Shown in pieces: positions 18,380 through 27,431 of a stretch of DNA of 64,000 nucleotides (position 1 is its first letter; the number at the start of each line of letters is the position of its first letter). Location of the stretch: positions 236,184 through 300,183 of the forward strand of contig NZ_LZQD01000006.1 in the NCBI RefSeq assembly GCF_001858025.1, given 5' to 3'. The stretch comes from Trichormus sp. NMC-1. Its GTDB lineage: Bacteria > Cyanobacteriota > Cyanobacteriia > Cyanobacteriales > Nostocaceae. The position numbers and the translations under genes are program-made. The notes beneath the pieces are model-generated. The model worked only from the letters and a program-made list of their open reading frames with translations, searched no databases and was not told where the DNA came from.

Positions 18380-19467
18380 ATAATTTAGACCAGATGACTG
18401 TAATTGTTCCCCGTCTACCTCCTGCGGTAGATGGAGTGGGAGACTATGGGCTAAATTTAGCGAAACAAATGCGTCAAGATTTTGGAGTGGTAACTGAGTT
18501 TATCATTGGAGATGCAAATTGGTCTGGGGAAGATTTTGTAGAAGGATTTACGGTTAAGCAGGTAGAATATAGATCACAAAATGCTTTGTTAGATTTATTA
18601 CCTAATGACCAGAACTCAGAACAAACTATACTACTGCATTATGTGGGCTATGGTTACGCTAGGAGAGGTTGTCCTGTTTGGTTGGTGGAAGGTTTAGAAA
18701 AATGGCGAAAAGCTGGAAATAACCGCCGTTTAGTGACGATGTTTCATGAAATCTATGCTTTTGGTCCAATTTGGAATAGTCAGTTCTGGACATCACCACT
18801 CCAAAGAAATTTAGCAGCGCGTTTGGTAAAATTGAGCGATCGCTGTATTACCAGCAAACAAGGATATGCTGAGATTATCAGTAAATTCAGCAACGGAAAA
18901 CACTCTGATATTCCTACTTTACCAGTTTTTTCTAATGTGGGTGAACCTGAATATCTCACACCTTTATCAGAACGTTCTCGGCGTTTGGTAGTATTTGGTG
19001 GTGGTGGTCCCCGTTCTCGTGTTTATCAACAATCATTATTAGCATTAAAGCGGACTTGTCAAGAGTTGGAAATTGAGGAAATATTAGATATTGGCCCGGC
19101 TCTAAAGTTTGCAATTGAGCCAGTGAATAATATCCCAGTTACTTGCTTGGGAGTTAAGTCTGCTCAAGAAATCAGTGATATATTATCAACTTCCTTGGTA
19201 GGGTTTTTTAATTACTCACTTGAACACTTGACAAAATCAACAATCTTTGCTGCTTACTGCGCTCACAAATTGTTGCCCGTCGGAATATGGTATGAAGGTA
19301 AAGATGTAGATGGTCTAGAAGCAGGTAAGCATTACTGGCTGGCGGATAAGTATCAAAATAGTATGAACTTATCAGCAGGACAGACGGTTGCAGATCATGC
19401 TTATGCTTGGTATCAAAACCACAGGCTATCAGCCCAAGCTCAGACTTTTGTAAAGTATCTAAAATGA
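18376..19467 (+). CDS. Divergent glycosyltransferase-like protein
   Basis: 363 residues, coupled to the preceding gene by an ATGA overlap. The start VIVPRLPPAVDGVGDYGLNL is a GT-B acceptor-domain opening, and the C-terminal half has RRLVVFGGGGPRSRVYQQ. No E-x7-E motif is visible in the expected place (LTKSTIFAAYCAHKLLPV). It is the last gene of the polysaccharide region. The family assignment rests on the fold-like opening and the context. Confidence 0.62.
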   Translation: MNNLDQMTVIVPRLPPAVDGVGDYGLNLAKQMRQDFGVVTEFIIGDANWSGEDFVEGFTVKQVEYRSQNALLDLLPNDQNSEQTILLHYVGYGYARRGCPVWLVEGLEKWRKAGNNRRLVTMFHEIYAFGPIWNSQFWTSPLQRNLAARLVKLSDRCITSKQGYAEIISKFSNGKHSDIPTLPVFSNVGEPEYLTPLSERSRRLVVFGGGGPRSRVYQQSLLALKRTCQELEIEEILDIGPALKFAIEPVNNIPVTCLGVKSAQEISDILSTSLVGFFNYSLEHLTKSTIFAAYCAHKLLPVGIWYEGKDVDGLEAGKHYWLADKYQNSMNLSAGQTVADHAYAWYQNHRLSAQAQTFVKYLK

Positions 19468-19499
19468 AGAAAGATTAAGCTGTATTCATCAACCTGAAA

Positions 19500-20171
19500 A
19501 TGAGCCAAACTGCAATCAATCTCGTTGCTATTTCTGTCTTTCTCATAACTCTCTCAACTCTGTTGGGACCATTAGTACATCTGTCACCAACAATACCCGC
19601 TTTAGTGACTGTGGCGTTTTTGGGTATTGCGACTTTGGATAATTTCAGTTTTCAAGGAAAGGGAGGGACGATAGTATTAGATGTGCTGGCGCGATTTTCT
19701 CCAAAATATAAAGAACGGATTATACATCATGAAGCCGGTCATTTTCTTGTTGCTCACCTGTTAGGAATTTCTGTGACTGGCTATACTCTCAGCGCTTGGG
19801 AAGCTTGGAAACAAGGACAACCAGGACAAGGTGGGATATGTTTGGAAGATAGCGAGTTAGCAGCGCAGTTGGAAACGGGGAAGATTAGCGCCCAAATGTT
19901 AGACCGTTATTGTACTATTTGGATGGCGGGAATTGCTGCGGAAACTTTGGTTTTTGACTCTGCTGAAGGTGGAGATGATGATAAAAGTAAGTTAACTGAA
20001 GTTTTGCGAGTTCTCGGTTTTCAGGAAGCGGTTTATCAGCAAAAGCAACGGTTTCATATTCTCCAGTCTAAAAACCTGATCCAGGAAAATTGGTCGAGTT
20101 ATGAAGCTTTAGTTGCGGCTATGAAAAAACGGGCTACTGTGTCTGAATGTCAACAAGTTATTCTTAGTTAA
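19500..20171 (+). CDS. Stand-alone M41-type zinc metalloprotease domain (FtsH-like, no AAA module)
   Basis: 223 residues. Two hydrophobic segments (about 5-25 and 31-49) precede the zinc motif HEAGH (77-81) and the downstream WMAGIAAETLVFD region with a conserved acidic stretch (EGGDDDKS). In FtsH the same peptidase domain follows an AAA ATPase; here the ATPase is absent, as in a known group of cyanobacterial and plastid FtsH-like proteins. It should be membrane-bound; substrates are unknown. Its stop overlaps the stop of the convergent GGDEF gene in the tetranucleotide TTAA. Confidence 0.8.
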   Translation: MSQTAINLVAISVFLITLSTLLGPLVHLSPTIPALVTVAFLGIATLDNFSFQGKGGTIVLDVLARFSPKYKERIIHHEAGHFLVAHLLGISVTGYTLSAWEAWKQGQPGQGGICLEDSELAAQLETGKISAQMLDRYCTIWMAGIAAETLVFDSAEGGDDDKSKLTEVLRVLGFQEAVYQQKQRFHILQSKNLIQENWSSYEALVAAMKKRATVSECQQVILS

Positions 20172-21190
20172 GAAGAAACAGCATTTACAGGGGAAATATG
20201 ATGATTATTACAAATTACCACTTTATTTCTACCAGTTTCTTTGGCTTTTAATAAGCATTGATCAGCACGATGTAATAAACTGATTCCAGTCTCATCGTCC
20301 TCCGATTCTAAAGTAGCTACACCTAAGCTAATAGTAATATTAATAGAGAGTTTATTGCTAATCACAAATGAGCTTTCATGAACTACTCGATTGAGACGAT
20401 GACCGATATTTAGTGCTTCTTCAATGCTTGTATTCGTCAACAAAACTACAAATTCTTCTCCTCCATAGCGGAAGGGAATTTCTTGGGAACGCAGATTATT
20501 TTGCAACCTTTTACAAAGTAATTGTAAAATGCGATCACCTACTAAATGCCCGTGAGTATCGTTAACTTTTTTGAAAAAGTCTACATCTAACATAATGAGA
20601 CTGAAGGGATTTTTTAACGCTCTGGCTTGTTGAACTTGTCTAGGTAAGTCCCATTCTAAAGCCCGACGATTATTTAATTCTGTTAATGAATCCGCTAGGG
20701 CAATTGCTGATAGTAAGGCATTTTTCTCCAGCAAATCCCGATATTTTTGTGCTTTCCGTAAACCCACCGTAAATTGAGCTATTATTATTTGATAATTAGC
20801 AGCAAAATTTGCTAAACTATATGTGGTTTGATTTTCAGGAATTTGCCAAACATAAGCATCCGCACCTTGTTCTAGTGCAGCAGCATTTACTAATAATTCC
20901 CACTCCCAATTTTCCTGACTTCTCAGAGTAAGTAACTCAGGACGATCCTCAAACAAAATACAGTACACACAAGATAACTTAGTTTGTTCTTTTAACCAAG
21001 AACATAATCCCATACTTCCATCTAGACTTGCTTGCACCAAGATTATATCTATGGGCGTAATGTGAATGCAAGACTGAGCCTGATTGAGATTGGTAACAAT
21101 ATCTATATTAAAGATATTTGTATCAAGAATTTGATCGGGAAGTGTAGCCAGAAAATTATTAGTTCCAAAAACTAAAATTGAACTTTTCAT
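20168..21190 (-). CDS. GGDEF diguanylate cyclase with degenerate receiver domain
   Basis: 340 residues. Residues 1-130 look like a response-regulator receiver, but the expected phospho-Asp position reads IDIILVQAS, so phosphorylation is unlikely. Residues 170-330 form a GGDEF domain with ADSLTELNNRRAL, DVDFFKKVNDTHGH and the active-site GGEEF (about 242-246). It should make cyclic di-GMP from two GTP. The inhibitory RxxD site is RSQE, non-consensus. It may help govern surface polysaccharide output, given c-di-GMP biology and the neighbouring EPS locus; this is inference. Confidence 0.87.
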   Translation of the reverse strand: MKSSILVFGTNNFLATLPDQILDTNIFNIDIVTNLNQAQSCIHITPIDIILVQASLDGSMGLCSWLKEQTKLSCVYCILFEDRPELLTLRSQENWEWELLVNAAALEQGADAYVWQIPENQTTYSLANFAANYQIIIAQFTVGLRKAQKYRDLLEKNALLSAIALADSLTELNNRRALEWDLPRQVQQARALKNPFSLIMLDVDFFKKVNDTHGHLVGDRILQLLCKRLQNNLRSQEIPFRYGGEEFVVLLTNTSIEEALNIGHRLNRVVHESSFVISNKLSINITISLGVATLESEDDETGISLLHRADQCLLKAKETGRNKVVICNNHHISPVNAVSS

Positions 21191-22177
21191 TGTTTTGCAT
21201 TTTCTCTATTTCCAAGTCAAATAAACATCTGGTGAAATTAAATATAGGTTATCCCAAACCCTTGTAGAGACTTTCCAGGGATGTTCGGATCTACATTCTT
21301 TTGTGGAGATGTTTACTTGTATAAATTATTCCCACAAACAGCCTTGTACAACTATTTTTTACAAGCAAATATCATACATATAGGACTTACACAATTGTTA
21401 TATTACAAGGGTACGTCAAAATTAATAATTAGATAATAATTAACAAATTTTCGATATTTGATGCACCCTACAGGAGAAACCCTAATTTATTTAAACCTCC
21501 TACGGTAATTGCTAATTTTCATTTTTCCTCTTTTCTTAATAACTTGTAAATTTATTTGATACATACAGTAGGATGTTTGCAATTGCGCTCAATGATGTAT
21601 AAACACGGAATAATATCTTTGCCTAAATAAAGATACATTTCCATAATTTAAGTTTTGTTAAAAGTAATCTAGAGAAATGTCAAGCAAAAAAAAGTTTTTT
21701 ATTCAAAGCGGCTTTGATAACTGGGTTTTAAAAAGATTTTGACTACTGAATTATGCAAACGGTAGCCATCTAAAATCCAAAATGAAGTAATAGAATATCT
21801 GATCTGCTGATGTTATAACGGCGTTTACGTGTATTTTTTATTTGTATCCTTATTCATATCCCTATACCGTTTTTTCACAAGTATTTCTTAAGAATCCCGT
21901 GTTATAGTTGCTATATAAGGTTTTTTTGCTAAAGTCAGAGAAGTTCATCAATAGTCAAAATTATGCTTAATATGTGGTTTTTGAGCCTAGTTTATGTCAA
22001 TTAGTCATTAAATCTGGCATTTATATAAAATGACAGAATTTTGTAAATTTGCTGTAATAACTATAACAAACACGTAGTAACAGGTAACAGGTCAAGATTT
22101 TACTCATCACCAATTAGCGATTACCAGCCTAAACTAGATAACTAGCAACTTAAATTATTATTTTTTTGTAATCTCTC
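21191..22177. other. Long intergenic region upstream of alaS
   Basis: About 990 AT-rich bases. I find no coding frame with family features and no tRNA. AGGACTTACACAATTGT near 21382 and GATGCACCCTACAGG near 21459 look like decayed ends of dispersed repeats. The proximal part must contain the alaS promoter; no clear consensus is visible. Confidence 0.45.
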
Positions 22178-24820
22178 ATGTCTTCAACTCCCCAGTATCT
22201 TAGCGGTAACGATATTCGCGCTTTATTCCTCGACTTCTACACCCAACGGGGACACCAACCGCTTCCGAGTGCGTCCCTTGTACCAGAAGATCCTACAGTG
22301 CTGCTGACGATCGCAGGTATGTTACCATTTAAGCCTATATTTCTGGGACAGCGCACGCCGGAATTTAAACGCGCTACGACTTCGCAAAAGTGTATCCGTA
22401 CCAATGATATCGAAAATGTGGGACGGACTAAGCGCCATCATACATTTTTTGAGATGTTGGGTAATTTTAGCTTTGGTGATTATTTTAAACCACAGGCGAT
22501 CGCATGGGGTTGGGAATTATCCACTCAAGTCTTTGGTATTTCTCCTGAAAATCTCGTTGTTAGCGTGTTTGAGGAAGACGACGAAGCTTTTGCAATTTGG
22601 CGAGATACCATTGGTGTAAGCGAAAAACGCATCAAGCGCATGGGTGCAGATGATAACTTCTGGGTATCAGGAATCACTGGACCATGTGGACCATGTTCGG
22701 AAATTTATTATGATTTTCACCCAGAACGCGGTGAGGATAATATTGATTTAGAAGATGATACCCGATTTATCGAGTTTTATAACTTGGTATTTATGCAATA
22801 TAATCGGGATGCTACTGGTAATTTAACCCCGTTGCAAAATAAGAATATTGACACGGGAATGGGTTTGGAAAGAATGGCGCAAATCCTGCAAAAGAAGCCA
22901 AATAATTATGAAACAGATTTGATTTTTCCGATTATTGAAACAGCAGCAAAAATTGCCAAAATTGATTATTACGAAAGTGATGAAAATACGAAAGTTTCTT
23001 TAAAGGTAATTGGTGATCATGTCCGTTCTGTGGTTCACATGATTGCTGATGAAATTCGCGCTTCTAATGTGGGAAGAGGTTATGTTTTACGGCGTTTGAT
23101 TCGTCGTGTTGTCAGACATGGGAGATTAATCGGAATTTCGGGAGAATTTATTAACCAAGTTGCAGAAACAGCAATTTCTCTTTCAGAATCAATTTACCCA
23201 AATTTGCGGCAAAGAGCAACTGCTATTAAAGCCGAATTACAAAGAGAAGAAGTTAATTTTCTCAAAACTTTAGATAGAGGAGAAAAGCTGTTAGCAGAAA
23301 TTATCGAAACTGTAAAACAGCAAGGACAAAGTTCTATTAGTGGAGAAAGTGCTTTTACTCTCTATGATACCTACGGTTTCCCATTAGAATTAACCCAAGA
23401 AGTCGCAGAAGAAAATAACATTACTGTTGATGTTGATGGTTTCAATGCAGAAATGCAAAAACAAGTAGAACGTGCAAAAGCTGCACATGAAACTATTGAT
23501 TTAACTGTTCAAGGTTCTTTAGATAAACTTGCAGAACATATTCACTCTACACAATTCATTGGTTATACCCAATTAGCAACAACTGCAAAAATCGAAGTTT
23601 TATTAGTTGCTGGTGTTTCCGAAGAAGCAGCAGAAGCAGGAACAGAAGTACAAATTGTTCTTGATAAAACTCCATTTTATGCTGAATCTGGTGGACAAAT
23701 TGGAGATAAAGGATATATTAGCGGTGATGGTATTTTAGTCAGAATTGAAGATGTGAAAAAAGAATCTGATTTCTTTATTCATTTCGGACGCATTGAAAGG
23801 GGAACAATTAGAATTGGTGATGAAATTACCGCCCAAATAGATCGCGGTTGTCGTCGTCGTTCTCAAACTAATCATACAGCAACTCATTTATTGCAAGCTG
23901 CATTAAAGAAAGTTGTAGATGAAGGAATTTCTCAAGCTGGTTCTTTGGTTTCTTTTGATAGATTGCGCTTTGATTTTAACTGTCCCCGCGCTTTAACTGT
24001 GGAAGAAGTTCAGCAAATTGAAGAATTAGTAAATAGTTGGATTTCTGAAGCGCATTCTGCTACAATAGAAGAGGTGCCTATAGCCGAAGCTAAAGCTAAA
24101 GGTGCAGTAGCGATGTTTGGGGAAAAATACGGTGATCAAGTCCGCGTGATTGATTTCCCTGGTGTTTCAATGGAACTGTGCGGGGGAACTCATGTTAATA
24201 ATACGGCGGAAATTGGCGTTTTTAAGATTATTTCCGAAGCCGGAGTTGCGTCTGGAGTCAGAAGAATAGAAGCAGTTTCTGGTGCGGCAGTATTGGATTA
24301 TTTGAATGTGCGTGATATAGTAACTAAAGATTTGTGCGATCGCTTTAAAGTCAAACCCGAAGAAATACCCGACAGAATCACAACTCTACAAACCGAACTC
24401 CGCAACAGTGAAAAAGAAATTCAAAGCCTGAAATCACAAATAGCAATTGTTAAATCTGACAGCTTATTACAGACTGCGGAAATCATCGGAGAACACAAAA
24501 TTATTATCGCCCAAATGGAAGATATTGACGCAGAATCATTAAAAGCTGCTGCGGAAAGATTGCTGCAAAAAATCGGTAATGGTGCAGTGGTTTTAGGTTC
24601 TATTCCCGAAGCCGGAAAAGTGAGTATCGTTGCTGCTTTTAGTTCTGAAGTTAATAAAAAAGGAATACAAGCAGGAAAATTTGTGGGAACTATAGCGAAA
24701 ATCTGTGGAGGTGGAGGTGGTGGAAAACCCAATCTCGCGCAAGCTGGGGGAAGAGATGCGAGTAAGTTACCAGAAGCTTTAGAAACTGCGAAAAGTGATT
24801 TGTTAGCAGCGTTGAAATAG
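22178..24820 (+). CDS. alaS: Alanyl-tRNA synthetase
   Basis: 880 residues, full length. It charges tRNA-Ala with alanine in the cytoplasm. Class II catalytic core at the N-terminus (NDIRALFLDFYTQRGHQ, motif 2 region FEMLGNFSFGDYF). Editing domain with the zinc motif HTATHLL and CGGTH, then a C-terminal C-Ala domain ending in a glycine-rich GGGGGGKPNLAQAGG. An essential single gene with its own long upstream region and a downstream hairpin terminator. Confidence 0.98.
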   Translation: MSSTPQYLSGNDIRALFLDFYTQRGHQPLPSASLVPEDPTVLLTIAGMLPFKPIFLGQRTPEFKRATTSQKCIRTNDIENVGRTKRHHTFFEMLGNFSFGDYFKPQAIAWGWELSTQVFGISPENLVVSVFEEDDEAFAIWRDTIGVSEKRIKRMGADDNFWVSGITGPCGPCSEIYYDFHPERGEDNIDLEDDTRFIEFYNLVFMQYNRDATGNLTPLQNKNIDTGMGLERMAQILQKKPNNYETDLIFPIIETAAKIAKIDYYESDENTKVSLKVIGDHVRSVVHMIADEIRASNVGRGYVLRRLIRRVVRHGRLIGISGEFINQVAETAISLSESIYPNLRQRATAIKAELQREEVNFLKTLDRGEKLLAEIIETVKQQGQSSISGESAFTLYDTYGFPLELTQEVAEENNITVDVDGFNAEMQKQVERAKAAHETIDLTVQGSLDKLAEHIHSTQFIGYTQLATTAKIEVLLVAGVSEEAAEAGTEVQIVLDKTPFYAESGGQIGDKGYISGDGILVRIEDVKKESDFFIHFGRIERGTIRIGDEITAQIDRGCRRRSQTNHTATHLLQAALKKVVDEGISQAGSLVSFDRLRFDFNCPRALTVEEVQQIEELVNSWISEAHSATIEEVPIAEAKAKGAVAMFGEKYGDQVRVIDFPGVSMELCGGTHVNNTAEIGVFKIISEAGVASGVRRIEAVSGAAVLDYLNVRDIVTKDLCDRFKVKPEEIPDRITTLQTELRNSEKEIQSLKSQIAIVKSDSLLQTAEIIGEHKIIIAQMEDIDAESLKAAAERLLQKIGNGAVVLGSIPEAGKVSIVAAFSSEVNKKGIQAGKFVGTIAKICGGGGGGKPNLAQAGGRDASKLPEALETAKSDLLAALK

Positions 24821-24829
24821 GAGTTTGTG

Positions 24830-24856
24830 GGGTAGGTTCTTGCCTACCCAAATTTT
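24830..24856 (+). terminator. alaS terminator
   Basis: A 7-bp stem GGGTAGG/CCTACCC with a 6-base loop, followed by AAATTTTT, starting 9 bases after the alaS stop. Confidence 0.75.
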
Positions 24857-24879
24857 TGCATTGATTAATATATTTTTAA

Positions 24880-24985
24880 TATAGCAATTCCCATTCAAGT
24901 GAGGTACAAGCAGTAATAATTAAACGCAGATAAACACAGATAAACGCAGATATTTTTGTACTTCATTAGACTAGGAAATGCTATA
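24880..24985. repeat. About 106-bp fold-back element
   Basis: The ends TATAGCAATTCC and GGAAATGCTATA are inverted repeats (11 of 12), with inner AAGTGAGGTAC and GTACTTCATT arms. The loop carries three AAACRCAGAT-type decamers. Same family as the element at 388-495. Confidence 0.6.
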
Positions 24986-25120
24986 TTAGGCTTTTTGCTA
25001 GTAAATATTGGCAGTTTAAGATATTGTCTGTTGACAGTCTAAACTGTCCTTGTTTTTTTCCCTTAGTAATGATAACATCCCAGAGTGAAATCATGTTTTA
25101 ATAGACAAGAAGGAAAATTT

Positions 25121-25603
25121 ATGTCTGACATCAAAAAACTTGGTCAATCTTGGATATTTAATTGGTTTTTTGGATTTAGCGAGATCCCTACAGATGAAGA
25201 TTGTTGCATTTATATCAAATCAGTTTTATGTTGCGCTAAGGGAGATGGAGTTCTCTCACAGGAAGAAAAAGATTGGGCTATTGGATTCTGTGCATCCTGG
25301 GGAGTAGCAGACTGGGTAATTGAAGAGCTAAAAGCATACGAAGCAGATGAAGATATACAAGAGGTAATTGCTCGCTCTCCTCAAGTATCTATCGCACAAA
25401 GAGATTTACTTCTCACAGCAATTAGAGCTTCTGCTGCTGATGGAGAACTTGATGAAGGTGAAAAGGGAAAAATTCTACAAATGGCTGCTATTATAGGGGT
25501 AAAAGAAGAGATAGTAGAGCAGTTAGAGCAGCTGCACAAAGAAGAATTAGCATTACGTCAAAAGCGTATTAACCTCCTATATCCGGAGAAAAGCCCTTAT
25601 TAA
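25121..25603 (+). CDS. TerB-like domain protein
   Basis: 160 residues from the ATG at 25121, chosen because AAGGAA sits just upstream; an ATG at 25085 would add 12 residues. Two helical repeats, each with an acidic GDGVLSQEEKDWA / ADGELDEGEKGKI turn, match the TerB (tellurite-resistance-type) all-helical fold with metal-binding acidic residues. The N-terminal SWIFNWFFGF is hydrophobic and may associate with membrane. The biochemical role of the family is not settled. Confidence 0.7.
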   Translation: MSDIKKLGQSWIFNWFFGFSEIPTDEDCCIYIKSVLCCAKGDGVLSQEEKDWAIGFCASWGVADWVIEELKAYEADEDIQEVIARSPQVSIAQRDLLLTAIRASAADGELDEGEKGKILQMAAIIGVKEEIVEQLEQLHKEELALRQKRINLLYPEKSPY

Positions 25604-25659
25604 TAACCTACAGGTAAGTAAATATATTCAACTCCAACCCTAAACAATTCAAAATTTAC

Positions 25660-25845
25660 TTATCTGCTTCTTAAAAATTTAAGAAAATTTAGAAGTAATA
25701 ACTTTGAATTAAAGCAAAGTGCATGGGGTGGCAATTTTGGGTGTTGTATAAATATGGCATCTGTCAATTCAAAGGTAGCGTCTTTAGCTCTACATAGATG
25801 TTTGTAGGCTGCTTGACGGAATTCTTCTAATCTGGCAAGTTTCAT
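25660..25845 (-). pseudogene. N-terminal fragment of a transposase-like gene
   Basis: The first ~30 residues (LEEFRQAAYKHLCRAKDATF and ELTDAI) resemble the N-terminus of a cyanobacterial transposase family in which 'hlxxAKDATFELxDA' is typical. The sequence then degenerates (FIQHPKLPPHAL) and stops after 61 codons, so the catalytic part is absent. No inverted repeats are seen. Confidence 0.45.
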
Positions 25846-26063
25846 ATTGGCGAGTCAGAGTTAGCCCGGATTTCTCTCAGTTCCTGTCAAAAGGGAGACT
25901 GTATTCAATCAGACTCCTTTTTTTTCTTGAATATAACCAATTTAGTCTAAACTTTAGTCAATTATTCTTTCTTTCATAAATCTACCGCCAATTCATGCAA
26001 ATTTTTATTAATTAACAAATTTTTAAAATATATCCCCAGCTTTTTTAATAAGTCAGGGATTAA

Positions 26064-26321
26064 AAATACATATCGAAATCTACCAGAAGCAAAGATAGAG
26101 ATGAAAAATTTGCCGCTTATCGCACCATTCCCACTTTACAAGAATATATTTTAATTGATCAATACACAATGCACATTGAGCAATATTTTAGAACTGATAA
26201 TAATAAATGGATATTTTCAGAATTTGTAGATGCAGATGAAAATGTAAATTTAGCCTCTATTCCCTGCCAAATCTTGTTATCAGACATTTATGATAAAGTT
26301 GAATTTAACACAGAAGAATAA
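26064..26321 (+). pseudogene. C-terminal remnant of a Uma2-family (DUF820) endonuclease-like gene
   Basis: From 26064 the frame encodes SKSTRSKDRDEKFAAYR, TIPTLQEYILIDQYTMHIEQ and a tail ending DKVEFNTEE. This matches the C-terminal half of Uma2/DUF820 proteins (S-x-S-T-x-x-x-D-R-x-x-K-x-x-x-Y, then EYxLIDQ). The N-terminal half and a start codon are missing; TAA lies in frame at 26061. Uma2 genes are abundant and often decay in cyanobacteria. Confidence 0.75.
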
Positions 26322-26409
26322 AAAACTCCCAACTCAATCTTCCTCTTTGCGTCTGGAGCGCCTCTGCGTGAGACTATAATAATTACAAATACCAAAGGAG
26401 TCAATAAAA

Positions 26410-26670
26410 ATGGGACGCATCAATCCTTACACATTGCAAATGAAAATTACCCAAATGTTCGCCCAAGGACAATCATTTTTTGCCCTTACCAAAGTCCAAG
26501 ATTGGTTAAAAGAACATAATCAAAACCCCCTAGAGTATGAGATCATTTTTCACCAAAAACCCGCACCTCCTGGTTCTAAAGAAGTCATGGTAATAGAAAT
26601 AGAACTCAAACGCAAAGATGGACAACCTGTGGATTCTTGGTTACAAGAACAAGCCAACCTTCATGCATAA
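26410..26670 (+). CDS. Short conserved hypothetical protein
   Basis: 86 residues, ATG preceded by AAAGGAG at ideal spacing, so translation is well supported. Mixed alpha/beta composition with no membrane segment or signal peptide. I do not recognise a domain with known function. It lies between the Uma2 remnant and a convergent small gene. Confidence 0.65.
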   Translation: MGRINPYTLQMKITQMFAQGQSFFALTKVQDWLKEHNQNPLEYEIIFHQKPAPPGSKEVMVIEIELKRKDGQPVDSWLQEQANLHA

Positions 26671-26789
26671 GATAACCAAAAAGAAATTGAAACTATCTGT
26701 AGTGAAAAAGCAGTTCACTCCCTCTTTACCAAACAAAAAAGAAGGAAATAAATTTTCCTTTCTAAGTTATCACTATTGCAGAAGCTTTA

Positions 26790-26966
26790 CTAATTTGCTG
26801 CTAGGTGAGTAGCTACTTCTTCTAATGTTTTAACCAAGTTTTCTAAAGTATAGATATGTTGAACTTGTTGGCTAGAATTATTGGTATTGGTAGAAACTTG
26901 AGTTGATTCTTGAGTCGAACTACGATTGCGTTGCATCTCTTTTAATCCCAAACTAGCTAACATCAT
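26790..26966 (-). CDS. Small protein of 57-58 residues
   Basis: Starts with MMLASLGLKEMQRNRSSTQE, has a Ser/Thr/Asn/Gln-rich middle, and ends in a likely amphipathic helix (YTLENLVKTLEEVATHLAAN). Two adjacent ATGs (26966 and 26963) follow AGGAATAA, a plausible Shine-Dalgarno. No known family recognised. The helix with regular Leu/Val spacing and the ribosome-binding site favour a real gene. Confidence 0.5.
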   Translation of the reverse strand: MMLASLGLKEMQRNRSSTQESTQVSTNTNNSSQQVQHIYTLENLVKTLEEVATHLAAN

Positions 26967-27297
26967 TTATTCCTAGATACTAATATATAGCGTATCCTGA
27001 TAAAAATACGTAAGTACTGAGATTTTTCATATACTCTTTAAAATGTAACCAAAGTTCTTCATTCTTACTTGACATCACGGTGTACAGTCATCGACACATA
27101 GTGCATTTACTTGCATTTAAGTAGATATACACAGTTAAATATAAGACGGGTGGGCAGGATAAGTCCCCTTTTTACAAGTCAGTCAAAACTCTGCGTCACT
27201 TTGCGTTTACCTCAGCGAACCTCTGCGTTTAAAAGTAAAGTTTCCAACCGTTTTTAGTATATCTTCAGTACTTTCTCTTTTTTGTTGAATGATGCGA

Positions 27298-27403
27298 TAC
27301 AGCACTTCCCGGTGTTATGAGGTACAAGAACCCCACCCCCAACCCCCTCCCCGCAAGCGATGAGGGGGCTAAGATGCACCTCATAAGAGCGGAAACCGCT
27401 GTA
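27298..27403. repeat. Fold-back element with C-rich core
   Basis: The ends TACAGCACTTCC and GGAAACCGCTGTA are inverted, with inner TTATGAGGTACA/TGCACCTCATAA arms. The core (27331-27370) of C-rich CCCCACCCCCAACCCC type recurs on the other strand at 31222-31261, 32531-32558 (interrupted) and 59161-59200. Confidence 0.65.
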
Positions 27404-27431
27404 AATCAATTTATCAAACTTTTGTACTGCT

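Noticed and set aside
11359-19467. Heterocyst glycolipid or specific hormogonium polysaccharide (hps) operon
   Set aside because: Only the HpsJ-like gene points to hps; no pilin-like HpsB-D genes or glycolipid synthase genes are present, so the locus is left as a general polysaccharide cluster.
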